The notes: generated by a model not told the origin, from the sequence alone. Shown: positions 27,101 through 35,536, counted from the stretch's first letter. The stretch is 64,000 bases of DNA from Lactonifactor sp. BIOML-A5 (GCF_009677585.1 NZ_WKYV01000007.1:50605-114604), one strand, 5' to 3'. Translations and numbers: made by a program.

Positions 27101-27193
27101 AAAAATAGCGGAGCCATGGCGGTCAGTGAATGGGTAGGCAGTTATTATGTAAACGGCAGCGGAGTATGGTCAAGAACAAGGCAGACCTCCTGA
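24140..27193 (+). CDS. Secreted LamG-like lectin protein with cell-wall-binding repeats
   Basis: 1017 residues with a signal peptide (cleavage expected near Ala30). Domains in order: LamG-like jellyroll (about 40-240), a Big_2-like Ig segment (about 250-335), a second LamG-like domain (about 340-560), an Ig-like domain (about 570-660), a FIVAR-like helical segment (about 660-715), and another Big_2-like stretch (about 730-810). About nine choline-binding-type repeats of 20 residues (core GWLLDGKTWYYLKSNGAMAT) end the protein. The repeats should hold it non-covalently on the cell wall, while the LamG domains likely bind glycans. No catalytic domain is evident. AGGAGGAG precedes the start, and a related GH43-like gene follows. 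Confidence 0.85.
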   Translation: MKQKKLMSGFLAGVMALSAITANSTIVSAEGNEQGLPQPVKTYSFENQLDGSSMYGKKMAEYTGEAAYAEGHEGQAVRLGDYGLKLNHPYTGEEYTVSMWVNPSQAVPVNGSLLYIGSALGATEQWVSVAGDNNQVLKVWTNDKVTGEFGYKTPISNVNLEKNHWTLVTVTQSGYDFTLYLNGSPAGSGQAARALTAESNDISIGVNNWDDLYKGLIDEVQVYDQALTPSQVYQLYDSRSEEEIFEEEGFTADERITMYEGSSQQIQVNLPGGVTEENAEISFEVWDGTIASASEDGTVLGLKEGKTMVTSTVSVGTVTQTRDTAVTVVKNPTEREEGVVADYTMTASINGVIPDASGLGNDASIVNPETVKFIGDGDRDVMEITGNKSYITLPSKIYESLTDKEAFTVEATYARSSKSGAASWLFCIGSIPQSTGTNYMFYAPYFQYSGNSIRAGIKNASSENLINSSLVLSNDEYYTVDMVFENGKVSLFIDGIEAGPALDTGFRMEEIVSAGTKDGILGYLGKSCWSADSNFVGKIDSFKIYDKALSEEEIQQGDPAYQEALQAKVDASLTEEKILGNKNTGLDNVSYDLGLPSKLDGLDVSWSADSDLIAATGKIYNGDTDREVTLTATVTAGTLKAEKQFIITVKAFDATALKQKLEQANALDLSNFTEMSANALRDAVAAASRAQTQTEADAGIAKIDRTVQKLVFKPEYQDPWGVIDASAPKEEAVYKAGTSEKLYTVPEAVKGAVNVTYASDNEAVAVYKDGTVTAVANGTAMLTTKIEAKSSGFTMEYTTYVIVSEKPEPQLKPGWKLSGDKWYYYEDGKKKTGWIYDTAYRSWFYLQEDTGAMATGWLLDGRTWYYLKSNGAMATGWLLDGKTWYYLKSNGAMATGWIQLGGTWYYLRDTGAMATGWLLNGNTWYYLRSSGAMATGWLLDGKTWYYLRSSGAMATGWLLDGKTWYYLKSNGAMATGWLQLGSKWYYLKNSGAMAVSEWVGSYYVNGSGVWSRTRQTS
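26635..27120 (+). repeat. 60-bp coding minisatellite (cell-wall-binding repeats)
   Basis: Seven to eight tandem units of about 60 bp in exact codon phase, each encoding one 20-residue choline-binding-type repeat. Units differ at scattered positions but several are nearly identical, which fits expansion by recombination. Confidence 0.9.
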
Positions 27194-27228
27194 AGACAGG
27201 AGAAGCAGGTATATGGAAAGGAGAAAAT

Positions 27229-29760
27229 ATGAAGTTATCAAGTGCAAAACGTATCTTAGCCGGTGGATTATGCGGCATTATGCTTGTATCGGCAGTTCCC
27301 CCTGCAGAGGTCCTGGCTGCGTCTGACATCTCATCCGTTGTAGAGTCAAATCTAAATATTAAAGAATCCCAGATTCGCCAGCAGCTGACAGGGGATCTGA
27401 TTCTTCCGGATACAGTCGAAGGACTGGACGGAGCTTCTATACAGTACAGTGTGGCAGAGGAGGACGCCCCTTATGTGAAGGTGGAAGGGAATACTCTTAA
27501 AATTACCCGTCCCTATGCGGGGCAGGGAAATTATGATTTTACTCTGACAGCAACTGTGGCGGCAAATGATGCCAGCTGTGTAAAGGAATTTCCCATGACC
27601 ATTAGAGAGGGAGATAAGGACGACTCTTATGCGGGATATCTGTACGTATGCTTTGCCAACAAAGGGGGAAGCGACGTGCAGCAGATTCACTTTTTTCTCA
27701 GTGAAGATGGTCTGAACTGGACAGCGCTTAACGGCTGTAATCCAGCGTTCCTTGCAGGCAGCGATTATACGGACAGGGTGTATAAAACAGACAATGTAAA
27801 TTATGCGGTGGCAGAGGAGACTAACATCGAAGAGACCACTGCAGGGGATGCCTCTGTCTTGTTCCCCTTCGAGGGTGAGGATCAGGGAATCCGGGATCCA
27901 TATATGCTGCGGGGAGCTAAGGCAGATGGCAGTGACTCTGATAAAGTATGGATTCTGGCAACGGATCTCAATACCATGGCCCCCCAATACGGAGGAAACT
28001 GGGGCACTATGTCACACGATGGCAGTACCAGCCTTTTCATCTATGAGACAGAGGATTTTGTAAACTGGACAAGGCGCTGGGTAGACGTTGGATCGGAAAT
28101 AGAAGCAGGAGCTGCATGGGCTCCGGAAGCCATATACAATCCGGAGAAAGACAATTACCTGATATACTGGTCCTGCCGTGTCGCTACAGATGGATATTCC
28201 AGAAACCGTATTTACTGCAATGAAACAGACGATTTTGTAACATTTGGTCCTACAAAAATGTATGAGCAGGAAGCTTTTTATAAGAACTGGGGCAAGCTGG
28301 TGAATGCCAATGACGGATATGGCAACATTGATACTTCCCAGCTCTGGGTGGCAGACACAGAGACCGGAGATCCTTACGGTACGGTCTATCGGGTGGTCAA
28401 GGATGAGACGGACAACCACATAGAACTGATGAGCGCGGACTCTGTTCTGGATCCCAATGTGGATTATGACAGCAGTGATCCCGGAAGAATTACTCCTTAT
28501 GAAAAGGACGGCACCCTGTTTACTACACTGGAAGAACTGAATGGGGCAGGATATAACGACTATCAGAGGGCGGACGTAGTGTGGAATTGGTTCAGAAATG
28601 AGTCTGCAGGCAACCATTTCCAAAAAATTGACCAGGCAGGTATGGAGAAGTACTCCGGTGCCTATGAAGGAGCCACCATGTTCAAGTTCTTTGACCGGGA
28701 TGAATGGTGTGTCATGATCGACTACTACGGAAAAAACAGTGTGCGCTATGAGCCATATGTGACATATGACCTTTCCCAGCCAGACAGTATCCGAAAGGTT
28801 TCCGACGGTTACGGAAGAACCGGCGGTGATGTGGGATGCCATGGGGGAATGATTCCTGTTACACTGGAAGAATACAATACCCTCCTGGATACCTATAACA
28901 GCGATGCCGGTGTGGACAATTATCATGCACTCAGCTATATCTCCGTGGATAAAAGAGAACTGGAAGAGGTTCTAGGACAGCTGGATGAGGCGATCAGGGA
29001 TACAGAACATTATACAGCGGCCAAGATTCAGAAAATGAAAAACTGGAAAAGTCTGGGAGAGTCTTATGCAGAGGATTCCACGGTTTCTTTCGAAAAAATC
29101 AGTCAGGTAGTGACAAACGCCAAAAACCTGATGGGAGAGGTAAAACCTGAAAAGTTAAATACCTGGAGCTATGAAGATGGAAACTGGTATTATTACAATG
29201 AAGCAGGAGAGAAGGCCAAAGGCTGGCTGAAGCTTCTGGATACCTGGTATTACCTGAAGGATGACGGGGTGATGGCCACAGGGTGGCTGAAGCTTGGAAA
29301 TACCTGGTATTATCTAAAAGGAAACGGGGCTATGGCTACAGGATGGCAGCTCATTGAAAACACCTGGTATTACCTGAAGGACAGCGGAGCGATGGCCACA
29401 GGGTGGCTGAGGCTGGGGAACACCTGGTATTACCTGAAGGACAGCGGAGCGATGGCCACAGGGTGGCTGAAGCTGGGGAACACCTGGTACTATCTGAAGG
29501 ACAGCGGAGCGATGGCCACAGGGTGGCTGAAACTGGGGAATACCTGGTACTATCTGAAGGACAGCGGAGCGATGGCCACAGGGTGGCTGAGGCTGGGGAA
29601 CACCTGGTATTATCTGAAGGACAGCGGAGCGATGGCCACAGGGTGGCTGAAACTGGGGAATACCTGGTATTATCTGAAGGACAGCGGAGCCATGGCGTCC
29701 AGCCAGTGGATTGGAAAATACTATGTAAATGCCAGTGGAGCCTGGACCAAAACCAGGTAA
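27229..29760 (+). CDS. Secreted GH43-like glycosidase with cell-wall-binding repeats
   Basis: 843 residues with a signal peptide (MKLSSAKRILAGGLCG start, Ala-rich cleavage region near 28). An Ig-like domain (about 30-125) is followed by a five-bladed propeller of the GH43 type (about 130-560). Matching motifs are QGIRDPYML, with the likely base Asp, and AGAAWAPEAIYN. A helical FIVAR-like stretch leads into eight near-identical 20-residue repeats (core GWLKLGNTWYYLKDSGAMAT) plus a terminal half. GH43 enzymes mostly cleave arabinose- or xylose-containing polymers; the substrate here is not determined. The start at 27229 has AAAGGAGA upstream. It lies 35 bases after the LamG gene, and the two are likely co-transcribed. 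Confidence 0.82.
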   Translation: MKLSSAKRILAGGLCGIMLVSAVPPAEVLAASDISSVVESNLNIKESQIRQQLTGDLILPDTVEGLDGASIQYSVAEEDAPYVKVEGNTLKITRPYAGQGNYDFTLTATVAANDASCVKEFPMTIREGDKDDSYAGYLYVCFANKGGSDVQQIHFFLSEDGLNWTALNGCNPAFLAGSDYTDRVYKTDNVNYAVAEETNIEETTAGDASVLFPFEGEDQGIRDPYMLRGAKADGSDSDKVWILATDLNTMAPQYGGNWGTMSHDGSTSLFIYETEDFVNWTRRWVDVGSEIEAGAAWAPEAIYNPEKDNYLIYWSCRVATDGYSRNRIYCNETDDFVTFGPTKMYEQEAFYKNWGKLVNANDGYGNIDTSQLWVADTETGDPYGTVYRVVKDETDNHIELMSADSVLDPNVDYDSSDPGRITPYEKDGTLFTTLEELNGAGYNDYQRADVVWNWFRNESAGNHFQKIDQAGMEKYSGAYEGATMFKFFDRDEWCVMIDYYGKNSVRYEPYVTYDLSQPDSIRKVSDGYGRTGGDVGCHGGMIPVTLEEYNTLLDTYNSDAGVDNYHALSYISVDKRELEEVLGQLDEAIRDTEHYTAAKIQKMKNWKSLGESYAEDSTVSFEKISQVVTNAKNLMGEVKPEKLNTWSYEDGNWYYYNEAGEKAKGWLKLLDTWYYLKDDGVMATGWLKLGNTWYYLKGNGAMATGWQLIENTWYYLKDSGAMATGWLRLGNTWYYLKDSGAMATGWLKLGNTWYYLKDSGAMATGWLKLGNTWYYLKDSGAMATGWLRLGNTWYYLKDSGAMATGWLKLGNTWYYLKDSGAMASSQWIGKYYVNASGAWTKTR
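29220..29697 (+). repeat. 60-bp coding minisatellite with near-identical units
   Basis: Eight tandem 60-bp units encoding the wall-binding repeats of the GH43-like protein. The last five to six units are almost identical at DNA level, more homogeneous than in the upstream LamG gene, which suggests recent expansion or gene conversion. Long open frames in the other phases here are by-products of the repeat. Confidence 0.9.
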
Positions 29761-29764
29761 GACG

Positions 29765-29798
29765 AAGGGGCGCAATCCCGCAGAGGAACGCGCCCTTT
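29765..29798 (+). terminator. Rho-independent terminator
   Basis: AAGGGGCGC pairs with GCGCCCTTT followed by T residues, directly after the GH43-like gene. Confidence 0.75.
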
Positions 29799-29941
29799 TC
29801 AGTTGAAAAGGAAGCGGGGATAAGATTTTATCCTTTCATGTGCCAATAAAATGTGGTATCCTTAGTATACCCGGGGGCACCCGTTTCTGTATGCTCTCCG
29901 GACAGGTATCAGAGAATCATGCGCAGAAGGGAAGTATACCA

Positions 29942-30349
29942 GTGTTTTTTATAATGGGAATCAGCCAGGGAAGAAAAAATATTGAATATGTTAAAACAGT
30001 TATCTGCAGCAGCTGCGGAAAATATGGGCGATATGAAGTCTATATGACGTATTCCTGCTTCAGTTTATTTTTTATTCCTTTATTCAAATGGGACAGGCAT
30101 TACTATGCCGAGACTACCTGCTGCCATACCTTGTATGAGATTACACCGGAAATAGGCCGGCAGATTATGCGGGGAGATGCTGTAGAGCTGAGGGAAGAGG
30201 ATCTGATTCGTATCAAACGGGGACAGGGAAGCTTTTTGGGGTGGACGAATGAGGCCGCCAAAGGGACCAGGATATGTTCTGACTGCGGATATGAGGGGGA
30301 GAAGGATTTTGTATACTGCCCAAAGTGCGGGAAAAGACTTGAGGAGTGA
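29942..30349 (+). CDS. Zinc-ribbon domain protein
   Basis: About 135 residues. It opens with VFFIMGISQGRKN and has two CxxC pairs near the N-terminus (ICSSC) and in the YAETTCCHTLYEI region. A classical zinc ribbon ends it (ICSDCGYEGEKDF, then YCPKCGKRLEE). The start is taken as GTG at 29942, with AGAAGGGA upstream, because the family begins with this FFIxG segment; an ATG at 29840 would add an unrelated stretch. Function unknown, probably binding of zinc and partners. It is close to the membrane protein that follows. Confidence 0.7.
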   Translation: MFFIMGISQGRKNIEYVKTVICSSCGKYGRYEVYMTYSCFSLFFIPLFKWDRHYYAETTCCHTLYEITPEIGRQIMRGDAVELREEDLIRIKRGQGSFLGWTNEAAKGTRICSDCGYEGEKDFVYCPKCGKRLEE

Positions 30350-30354
30350 TAAAC

Positions 30355-30984
30355 ATGGAATATATAGCAAGATTGGGAGAAATTGTGCATGAAGCTGCCG
30401 CACCGGCACTGCTTATATGTACGGTGCTGGGACTGATAAACTGCTTCTTCGGACTCCGTCTTCTAAAAATGTGGGTAAGTATGATTGGATTTGGCATTGG
30501 CATGACAGGCGGTTATATGCTGGGCATGCATTTTGGCAATACCATAGCAATCGCTGTGATCTGTGCTCTGATAGGGGGGATTCTGCTGGCAACTCTGGCA
30601 TATTGTATCTACCGGTGGGGAATCTTTCTTCTGTGCTTTTTGATGGGTACAGCAGTGTGTTATCTGCTGATTCATCCTACATCTTCGGGCAGTTTTTTTG
30701 TCTGCCTGATGGCAGGAGCCGGGGTTGGCGCTCTGGCGCTGAAGTTTGTGGAACCCGTTATTATTATCAGCACCAGCCTGCAGGGAGGAATTATGGCAGG
30801 AACCTGCATAGGCAATCTTCTTCATGCCAGGGAAAAGGGGATGGGATACGCCCTGGGAGTACTGTTTGCCATTCTGGGAATTTTAATTCAGTGGCTTGGA
30901 TGGAGGCGCAGGCTCCGGGAAGAAGAAATGGAAGAAAATACTTTTCAAGAAGATGGAATTGATGATACAATAGAAGAGCGATGA
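30355..30984 (+). CDS. Multi-pass membrane protein, DUF4203/TMEM198-like
   Basis: 209 residues with about seven hydrophobic segments separated by short loops (for example GLINCFFGLRLLKMW, GIGMTGGYMLGMHFG and LMAGAGVGALALKF), and a charged Glu-rich C-terminal tail. The pattern of Gly-rich helices resembles DUF4203/TMEM198-type proteins. The start at 30355 has GAGGAG eight bases upstream; it begins only five bases after the zinc-ribbon gene. No function is known. Confidence 0.7.
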   Translation: MEYIARLGEIVHEAAAPALLICTVLGLINCFFGLRLLKMWVSMIGFGIGMTGGYMLGMHFGNTIAIAVICALIGGILLATLAYCIYRWGIFLLCFLMGTAVCYLLIHPTSSGSFFVCLMAGAGVGALALKFVEPVIIISTSLQGGIMAGTCIGNLLHAREKGMGYALGVLFAILGILIQWLGWRRRLREEEMEENTFQEDGIDDTIEER

Positions 30985-31001
30985 GAGAAAATACTACATA
31001 G

Positions 31002-31029
31002 AAGGCCGCACTCTGCTGAGTGGGGCTTT
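31002..31029 (+). terminator. Rho-independent terminator
   Basis: AAGGCCGCACTC pairs with GAGTGGGGCTTTT around TGCT with one G-G mismatch and ends in a T-run, between the membrane protein and the SseB-like gene. Confidence 0.7.
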
Positions 31030-31054
31030 TATCAGAAAGGATCATGGAAAGACA

Positions 31055-31852
31055 ATGGACAAGAACCAAGTGTTAAAGAAGCTGCAGATGATGGAGGTTA
31101 TGTACGTACCATATGCAAGAGCAACAAATATGCCATTTATTGTCTGCGATGAGGAGACGTATAACGATCAGATATTTATATTCAGAGAAGAAAAGGATGT
31201 ACAGGTTTTCGCCAAAGAATATACTGCTAAGAGTATTCCCCTTATGGGCGTAAAGTTTAAAAATGATCAATTTTTGAATTTTTATACCAGCCTGTTTACA
31301 ATGGGAGTAAATGCCATCGTATATACTGAGGGTGAGGAAACTGTGGAACTGGAATTGCTGGAGTTGGTGCAGCCCCCGGACTATTCCCAGCTGCCGGAAG
31401 AAAAAAGACCCCTTTCCAATCCCCAGCTTCAGCTTACTGGTCTTTATTTTATGCAGGAGCTGCGCAGAAAAGTGGACAATGAGGAAAAAAAGAATCTTCC
31501 GGAGCTTGAAGAGGAGATGGCGGCCAACCTGGTGAAGGCCCGTTATATCGTCTCCATGCGGGTTAATGAAAAGGATGACGAGGAAGTGGAGGGGGGCAAA
31601 AAATCAGAGGTACAGGTGCCCTTTGTAAAAAATAACAATGGAGAGATCTTTCAGCCGGTATTTACAGATGTGGGTGAATTTAATAAATTTAACAGGGAGA
31701 AGAATCTAAAGGGAGTAGTGATGAACTTTGATAAGCTCCAAAGTATTCTTATGGAGCAGAGCAAAGGGATCGTGGTAAATCCTCTTGGATTTAATCTCAT
31801 TATTTTAAAAGAGCAGATTCCGGCGTTCGTGAAGAGATTTGAACAGGAGTAA
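31055..31852 (+). CDS. SseB-domain protein
   Basis: 265 residues. The C-terminal half (VPFVKNNNGEIFQPVFTDVG, then VVMNFDKLQSILM, GIVVNPLGFNLII) matches the SseB N-terminal domain family found in many Firmicutes. The N-terminal half is a second, weaker copy of a similar fold. The family was named for a serine-sensitivity enhancer of unknown mechanism; the biochemical role is unclear. AAAGGATCATGGAAAG precedes the ATG. It is followed 10 bases later by an amidohydrolase gene. Confidence 0.75.
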   Translation: MDKNQVLKKLQMMEVMYVPYARATNMPFIVCDEETYNDQIFIFREEKDVQVFAKEYTAKSIPLMGVKFKNDQFLNFYTSLFTMGVNAIVYTEGEETVELELLELVQPPDYSQLPEEKRPLSNPQLQLTGLYFMQELRRKVDNEEKKNLPELEEEMAANLVKARYIVSMRVNEKDDEEVEGGKKSEVQVPFVKNNNGEIFQPVFTDVGEFNKFNREKNLKGVVMNFDKLQSILMEQSKGIVVNPLGFNLIILKEQIPAFVKRFEQE

Positions 31853-31861
31853 AAGGCAGCA

Positions 31862-32671
31862 ATGATAATAGATTTTCATACGCACATATTTCCGGACAAA
31901 ATTGCAAAACCTACCATAGATACATTGGCGGTGAATTCTGATGCCAAGGCCTATACAGACGGTACCAGAGATTCACTTGTGGCTTCCATGAGAGAAGCTC
32001 ATGTGGATCTCTCTGTAATTCTTCCTGTGGTTACCCGGCCGGGGCAGTTTCAGTCTGTGAACCGCTTTGCCGAGGAGATCACCGCCCGGGAGTTTTTCGG
32101 GGGAGAACCAAACCTGATATCTTTTGGGGGTATCCATCCGGAGACGGGCAATTATAAGCAGGAGATTGATGACATTGCGGCAATGGGACTAAAGGGCATA
32201 AAACTCCATCCCGATTACCAAAAGCTGTTTATAGATGATATCAAATATCTGAGGATTATAGACCGGGCTGCTGAAAAAGGTTTGATCATCAGCGTTCATG
32301 GAGGCAGAGATGTGGGGCTCCCCGGAGAAATCCACTGTACACCCAGGCGTGTTCAGAATCTTCTGAAACAGTTAGATCCGGATAAGCTGGTAATCGCCCA
32401 CATGGGTGGGTATGACTGCTGGGATGAGGTGGAGGAATACCTGGTAGGGCGGAAGCTTTATTTTGATACAGGGTATTCTCTGGGTATTATGCCTGACGAC
32501 CAGTTTCTGAGAATTGCCAGAGAGCATGGCACAGATAAGATATTGTTTGCCACAGACAGTCCGTGGAGCGGCCAAAAGGAAAATATAGAATGCATCAGAA
32601 GACTGAAGCTGAAACCAGAGGAAGAGGAAGCTGTGTTCAGCGGCAATGCTGTCAGACTTCTGAAAGTGTAG
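31862..32671 (+). CDS. Amidohydrolase-family TIM-barrel hydrolase (amidohydro_2)
   Basis: 269 residues. Metal ligands HTH at residues 6-8 (DFHTHIFPDK), the KLHPDYQ segment, SVHGG, AHMGG and FATDSPW follow the order of the amidohydrolase-related family that includes ACMSD-like decarboxylases and lactonases. Reaction and substrate are not defined. First of three consecutive metal-dependent hydrolase genes (this, the MBL-fold and the PHP genes). Confidence 0.88.
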   Translation: MIIDFHTHIFPDKIAKPTIDTLAVNSDAKAYTDGTRDSLVASMREAHVDLSVILPVVTRPGQFQSVNRFAEEITAREFFGGEPNLISFGGIHPETGNYKQEIDDIAAMGLKGIKLHPDYQKLFIDDIKYLRIIDRAAEKGLIISVHGGRDVGLPGEIHCTPRRVQNLLKQLDPDKLVIAHMGGYDCWDEVEEYLVGRKLYFDTGYSLGIMPDDQFLRIAREHGTDKILFATDSPWSGQKENIECIRRLKLKPEEEEAVFSGNAVRLLKV

Positions 32672-32681
32672 AGGATTAGAT

Positions 32682-33371
32682 ATGACTGTTTATTTTATTT
32701 ATCACAGCAGCTTTCTGGTGGAGACGGAAGAAGCATATTTGCTGTTTGACTATTTTAAGGGGGATATTCCTGTGCTTGATTCCCGGAAACCTCTGTTTGT
32801 TTTTGCAAGTCACAGACATCCGGACCATTTTTCCGAGGAGATATTCCGCCTTCCCGCTGGGGAAGGACGGAAAGTAACCTACATTCTTTCCGATGATATC
32901 TGGAAGAAGAGAGTTCCTGGGGATAAAAAGGATGAGACCGTTTTTCTGGGGCCGGGAGAAAAGCAAAGTTTCGGGGTACTGGAGGCAGAGACATTAAAGT
33001 CTACGGATGAAGGTGTTGCATTTCTTGTGACTGTGGGGAACCATGTCATCTACCACGCTGGAGACCTGAACGACTGGCAGTGGGAAGGAGAGCCTGAGAA
33101 GGTAAACCGCTCATACAGAGAACAATACCGCAGTGAGATACAGAAGTTAAGGGATAAGAAAATAGAACTGGCGTTTTTGCCTTTAGATCCAAGGCAGGAA
33201 AGATATTTCGCCGATGGTTTCGACTGGTTTATGAAGCATGTATCCGTGGAGTGGGTATATCCTATGCACTGCTGGGAGGATGAAACTGTCACAGGGAAAC
33301 TAAAGGAGCTGCCTTGTTCCCGGGAATATGCAGATAGGATTATAGTAAAAAGCCCTTTTAAAACGGACTAA
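32682..33371 (+). CDS. MBL-fold metallo-hydrolase
   Basis: 229 residues of the metallo-beta-lactamase superfamily, with SHRHPDHF near residue 46 as HxHxDH motif and YHAGDLNDW near 125. A later YPMHCW supplies a further His. The compact size and sequence resemble UlaG-like or uncharacterised clostridial hydrolases rather than lactamases. It lies 10 bases after the amidohydrolase gene and 48 before the PHP gene. Confidence 0.88.
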   Translation: MTVYFIYHSSFLVETEEAYLLFDYFKGDIPVLDSRKPLFVFASHRHPDHFSEEIFRLPAGEGRKVTYILSDDIWKKRVPGDKKDETVFLGPGEKQSFGVLEAETLKSTDEGVAFLVTVGNHVIYHAGDLNDWQWEGEPEKVNRSYREQYRSEIQKLRDKKIELAFLPLDPRQERYFADGFDWFMKHVSVEWVYPMHCWEDETVTGKLKELPCSREYADRIIVKSPFKTD

Positions 33372-33419
33372 AATTAGATACAATATTTATATAGAACACG
33401 ATAGGAAGGAGCGCTTGTC

Positions 33420-34208
33420 ATGAAGATTGACATGCATTGCCATACAAAAGAGGGTTCCCTTGATGGAAAGGTCCCCATCGAGGAATATATTGAAAAGCTG
33501 AAATCTGAAGGATTCGGCGGGATGCTGGTAACAGACCATAATTCATACCACGGTTACCGTCATTGGAAAAAATATATTAAGGGCAAGAGGCATACGGACT
33601 TTCTCGTGTTAAAAGGAATCGAGTATGATACGTTTGGGGCAGGACACATGCTGGTGATTATGCCCGAGACAATTAAACTGCGTATTCTGGAACTGAGGGG
33701 CCTGCCGGCACATCTGCTGATCTCTATCGTTCATGCCTGCGGAGGGATTATTGGTCCTGCCCATCCCTGCGGAGAAAAGTATCTAAGTATTACGAACACA
33801 AAGTCATATTACAAAGACCCAAGGATTATCCGAAGATTTGATTTTATTGAGGCATTCAATGCCTGCGAATCCGAAGAATCCAATGCGTCTGCGGCGAAGC
33901 TTGCAGAAAAGTACGGAAAGCCCTGCTTTGGAGGAAGTGATGCCCATAAAATAGAGTGTGTGGGAAAAGCCTACACAGAGGTTCCTGACGGAGTAAAAAG
34001 CGAATCCGATTTGATTGCCTGTGTAATGAAAGACACTCCCTTTGAAGTGGGTGGAAGCTATTATAATAAGACAACAAAGGAAAAGATGGGAAAGGCTAAC
34101 AAAGTGCTGGTATATTCCTTCTGGGTATACAATAAGGTTGCCGGTCTGTCAAAAGCGCATAAGAGGAACGAAAAACTGAAATCAGAGTATTCAGAAAAAG
34201 AATTATAA
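33420..34208 (+). CDS. PHP-domain metal-dependent phosphoesterase
   Basis: 262 residues. DMHCHTKEGS near the N-terminus, VTDHNSYHGY near residue 38, AHPCGEK and GGSDAHK near the end are PHP metal-binding motifs. The family contains histidinol phosphatase, nucleases and other phosphoesterases; TrpH/YciV-like nucleotide phosphatases are plausible. AGGAAGGAG precedes the start. It ends 35 bases before the homoserine dehydrogenase gene. Confidence 0.88.
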   Translation: MKIDMHCHTKEGSLDGKVPIEEYIEKLKSEGFGGMLVTDHNSYHGYRHWKKYIKGKRHTDFLVLKGIEYDTFGAGHMLVIMPETIKLRILELRGLPAHLLISIVHACGGIIGPAHPCGEKYLSITNTKSYYKDPRIIRRFDFIEAFNACESEESNASAAKLAEKYGKPCFGGSDAHKIECVGKAYTEVPDGVKSESDLIACVMKDTPFEVGGSYYNKTTKEKMGKANKVLVYSFWVYNKVAGLSKAHKRNEKLKSEYSEKEL

Positions 34209-34243
34209 AAGGGAAGGAACATCCCGGATGTGAGGATATAAGT

Positions 34244-35536
34244 ATGGAAAAGAAAACAATTCAGGTAGCTCTTCTGGGCCTGGGAACTGTGGGCACGGGG
34301 GTTTATAAGGTACTCCAAAACCAAAGGGAGGAGATGCTCTCTAAGCTTGGAGCTGAGGTGGAAATAAAAAAAATTTTGGTACGCAATCTTGAGAAGGCGG
34401 CAAAAAAGGTAGAGGATGATGCTGTACTTACAAATCGCTGGGAAGACATTGTCCATGACGATGATATATCTATTGTGATTGAGGTGATGGGAGGAATGGA
34501 ACCGGCCCGCACCTATATCATGGAAGCGCTGGCAGCAGGGAAGCACGTGGTGACAGCAAACAAAGACCTCATAGCAGTAGACGGCAAAGAACTGTTGGAC
34601 ATGGCAGGAACCCATCACAGTGATCTGCTATTTGAAGCGGCGGTAGCGGGAGGAATTCCCATTATCCGCCCGCTGAAACAATGCCTGGCGGGCAATCATA
34701 TTACGGAAGTTATGGGCATCATCAACGGCACCACGAATTTTATTCTGACTAAGATGACAGAAGAGGGAATGGAATTCGAGGAAGCATTGGCTCTGGCCAC
34801 CGAGCTGGGGTATGCGGAAGCCGATCCCACTGCGGACATTGAAGGGTATGATGCGGGCCGAAAGCTTGCCATTATGGCTTCCATTGCCTTTAACTCAAGA
34901 GTTACTTTTGACGACGTCTATACCGAGGGCATAGCCAAAATCACTGCCAAGGATATTAAATACGCAAGAGAGATGGGCTGTGATATAAAGCTTTTGGGGG
35001 TCGCCAGAAATACGGATACCGGGATCGAAGTGCGGGTACATCCTATGCTGATTCCAAGTGCTCACCCCTTAGCCTCAGTAAAAGATGCATTTAACGCAGT
35101 CTTTGTTCACGGGGACGCCGTAGGGGATACGATGTTCTATGGAAGTGGGGCAGGTGAGATGCCGACAGCAAGCGCCATTGTGGGCGATGTCTTTGATATA
35201 GCCAGAAACATCCGGTATCAGTGCAGCGGAAGAATCAGCTGTACCTGCTATAAAGAACTGCCCATCAAACAGATCGGGGACATTCGAAGCAGGTATTTTC
35301 TTCGCATGCAGGTGGACGACAAGCCGGGAGTGCTGGCCAGTGTGGCCAGTGTGCTGGCTAACAACTCTGTGAGTATTGCACAGGTCATACAGAAAGCAAA
35401 AAGTTCAGAGGCCGCAGAGATAGTGGTGATCACAGATTCTGTGGAAGAAAGACATTTTAATGACTCTCTGGCAATCTTTCAGGGAATGTCTGTGATAAGA
35501 AAAATCTCTTCCGTAATCCGTGTATATGGTGAATAA
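34244..35536 (+). CDS. hom: Homoserine dehydrogenase
   Basis: 430 residues. It reduces aspartate semialdehyde to homoserine with NAD(P)H in the threonine/methionine branch. The Rossmann motif GLGTVGTGVYKVL lies at residues 9-21. EVMGGMEPA, TANKDLIA, the catalytic Lys region GYAEADPTADIEGYDAGRK and a C-terminal ACT domain (from about 350; DDKPGVLASVASVLANN) follow the normal full-length layout. Regulation by threonine through ACT is expected from the family. No other threonine genes are nearby. GTGAGG precedes the ATG. Confidence 0.95.
   Translation: MEKKTIQVALLGLGTVGTGVYKVLQNQREEMLSKLGAEVEIKKILVRNLEKAAKKVEDDAVLTNRWEDIVHDDDISIVIEVMGGMEPARTYIMEALAAGKHVVTANKDLIAVDGKELLDMAGTHHSDLLFEAAVAGGIPIIRPLKQCLAGNHITEVMGIINGTTNFILTKMTEEGMEFEEALALATELGYAEADPTADIEGYDAGRKLAIMASIAFNSRVTFDDVYTEGIAKITAKDIKYAREMGCDIKLLGVARNTDTGIEVRVHPMLIPSAHPLASVKDAFNAVFVHGDAVGDTMFYGSGAGEMPTASAIVGDVFDIARNIRYQCSGRISCTCYKELPIKQIGDIRSRYFLRMQVDDKPGVLASVASVLANNSVSIAQVIQKAKSSEAAEIVVITDSVEERHFNDSLAIFQGMSVIRKISSVIRVYGE

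Noticed and set aside
26635..29697. Possible CRISPR arrays in the tandem repeats
   Set aside because: The units are 60 bp, contiguous and in codon phase with no unique spacers; they encode wall-binding repeats.
29314..29849. Alternative-frame and antisense open frames in the 60-bp repeats
   Set aside because: Repeat units whose length is a multiple of three stay open in several frames; the sequences are monotonous and have no ribosome site.
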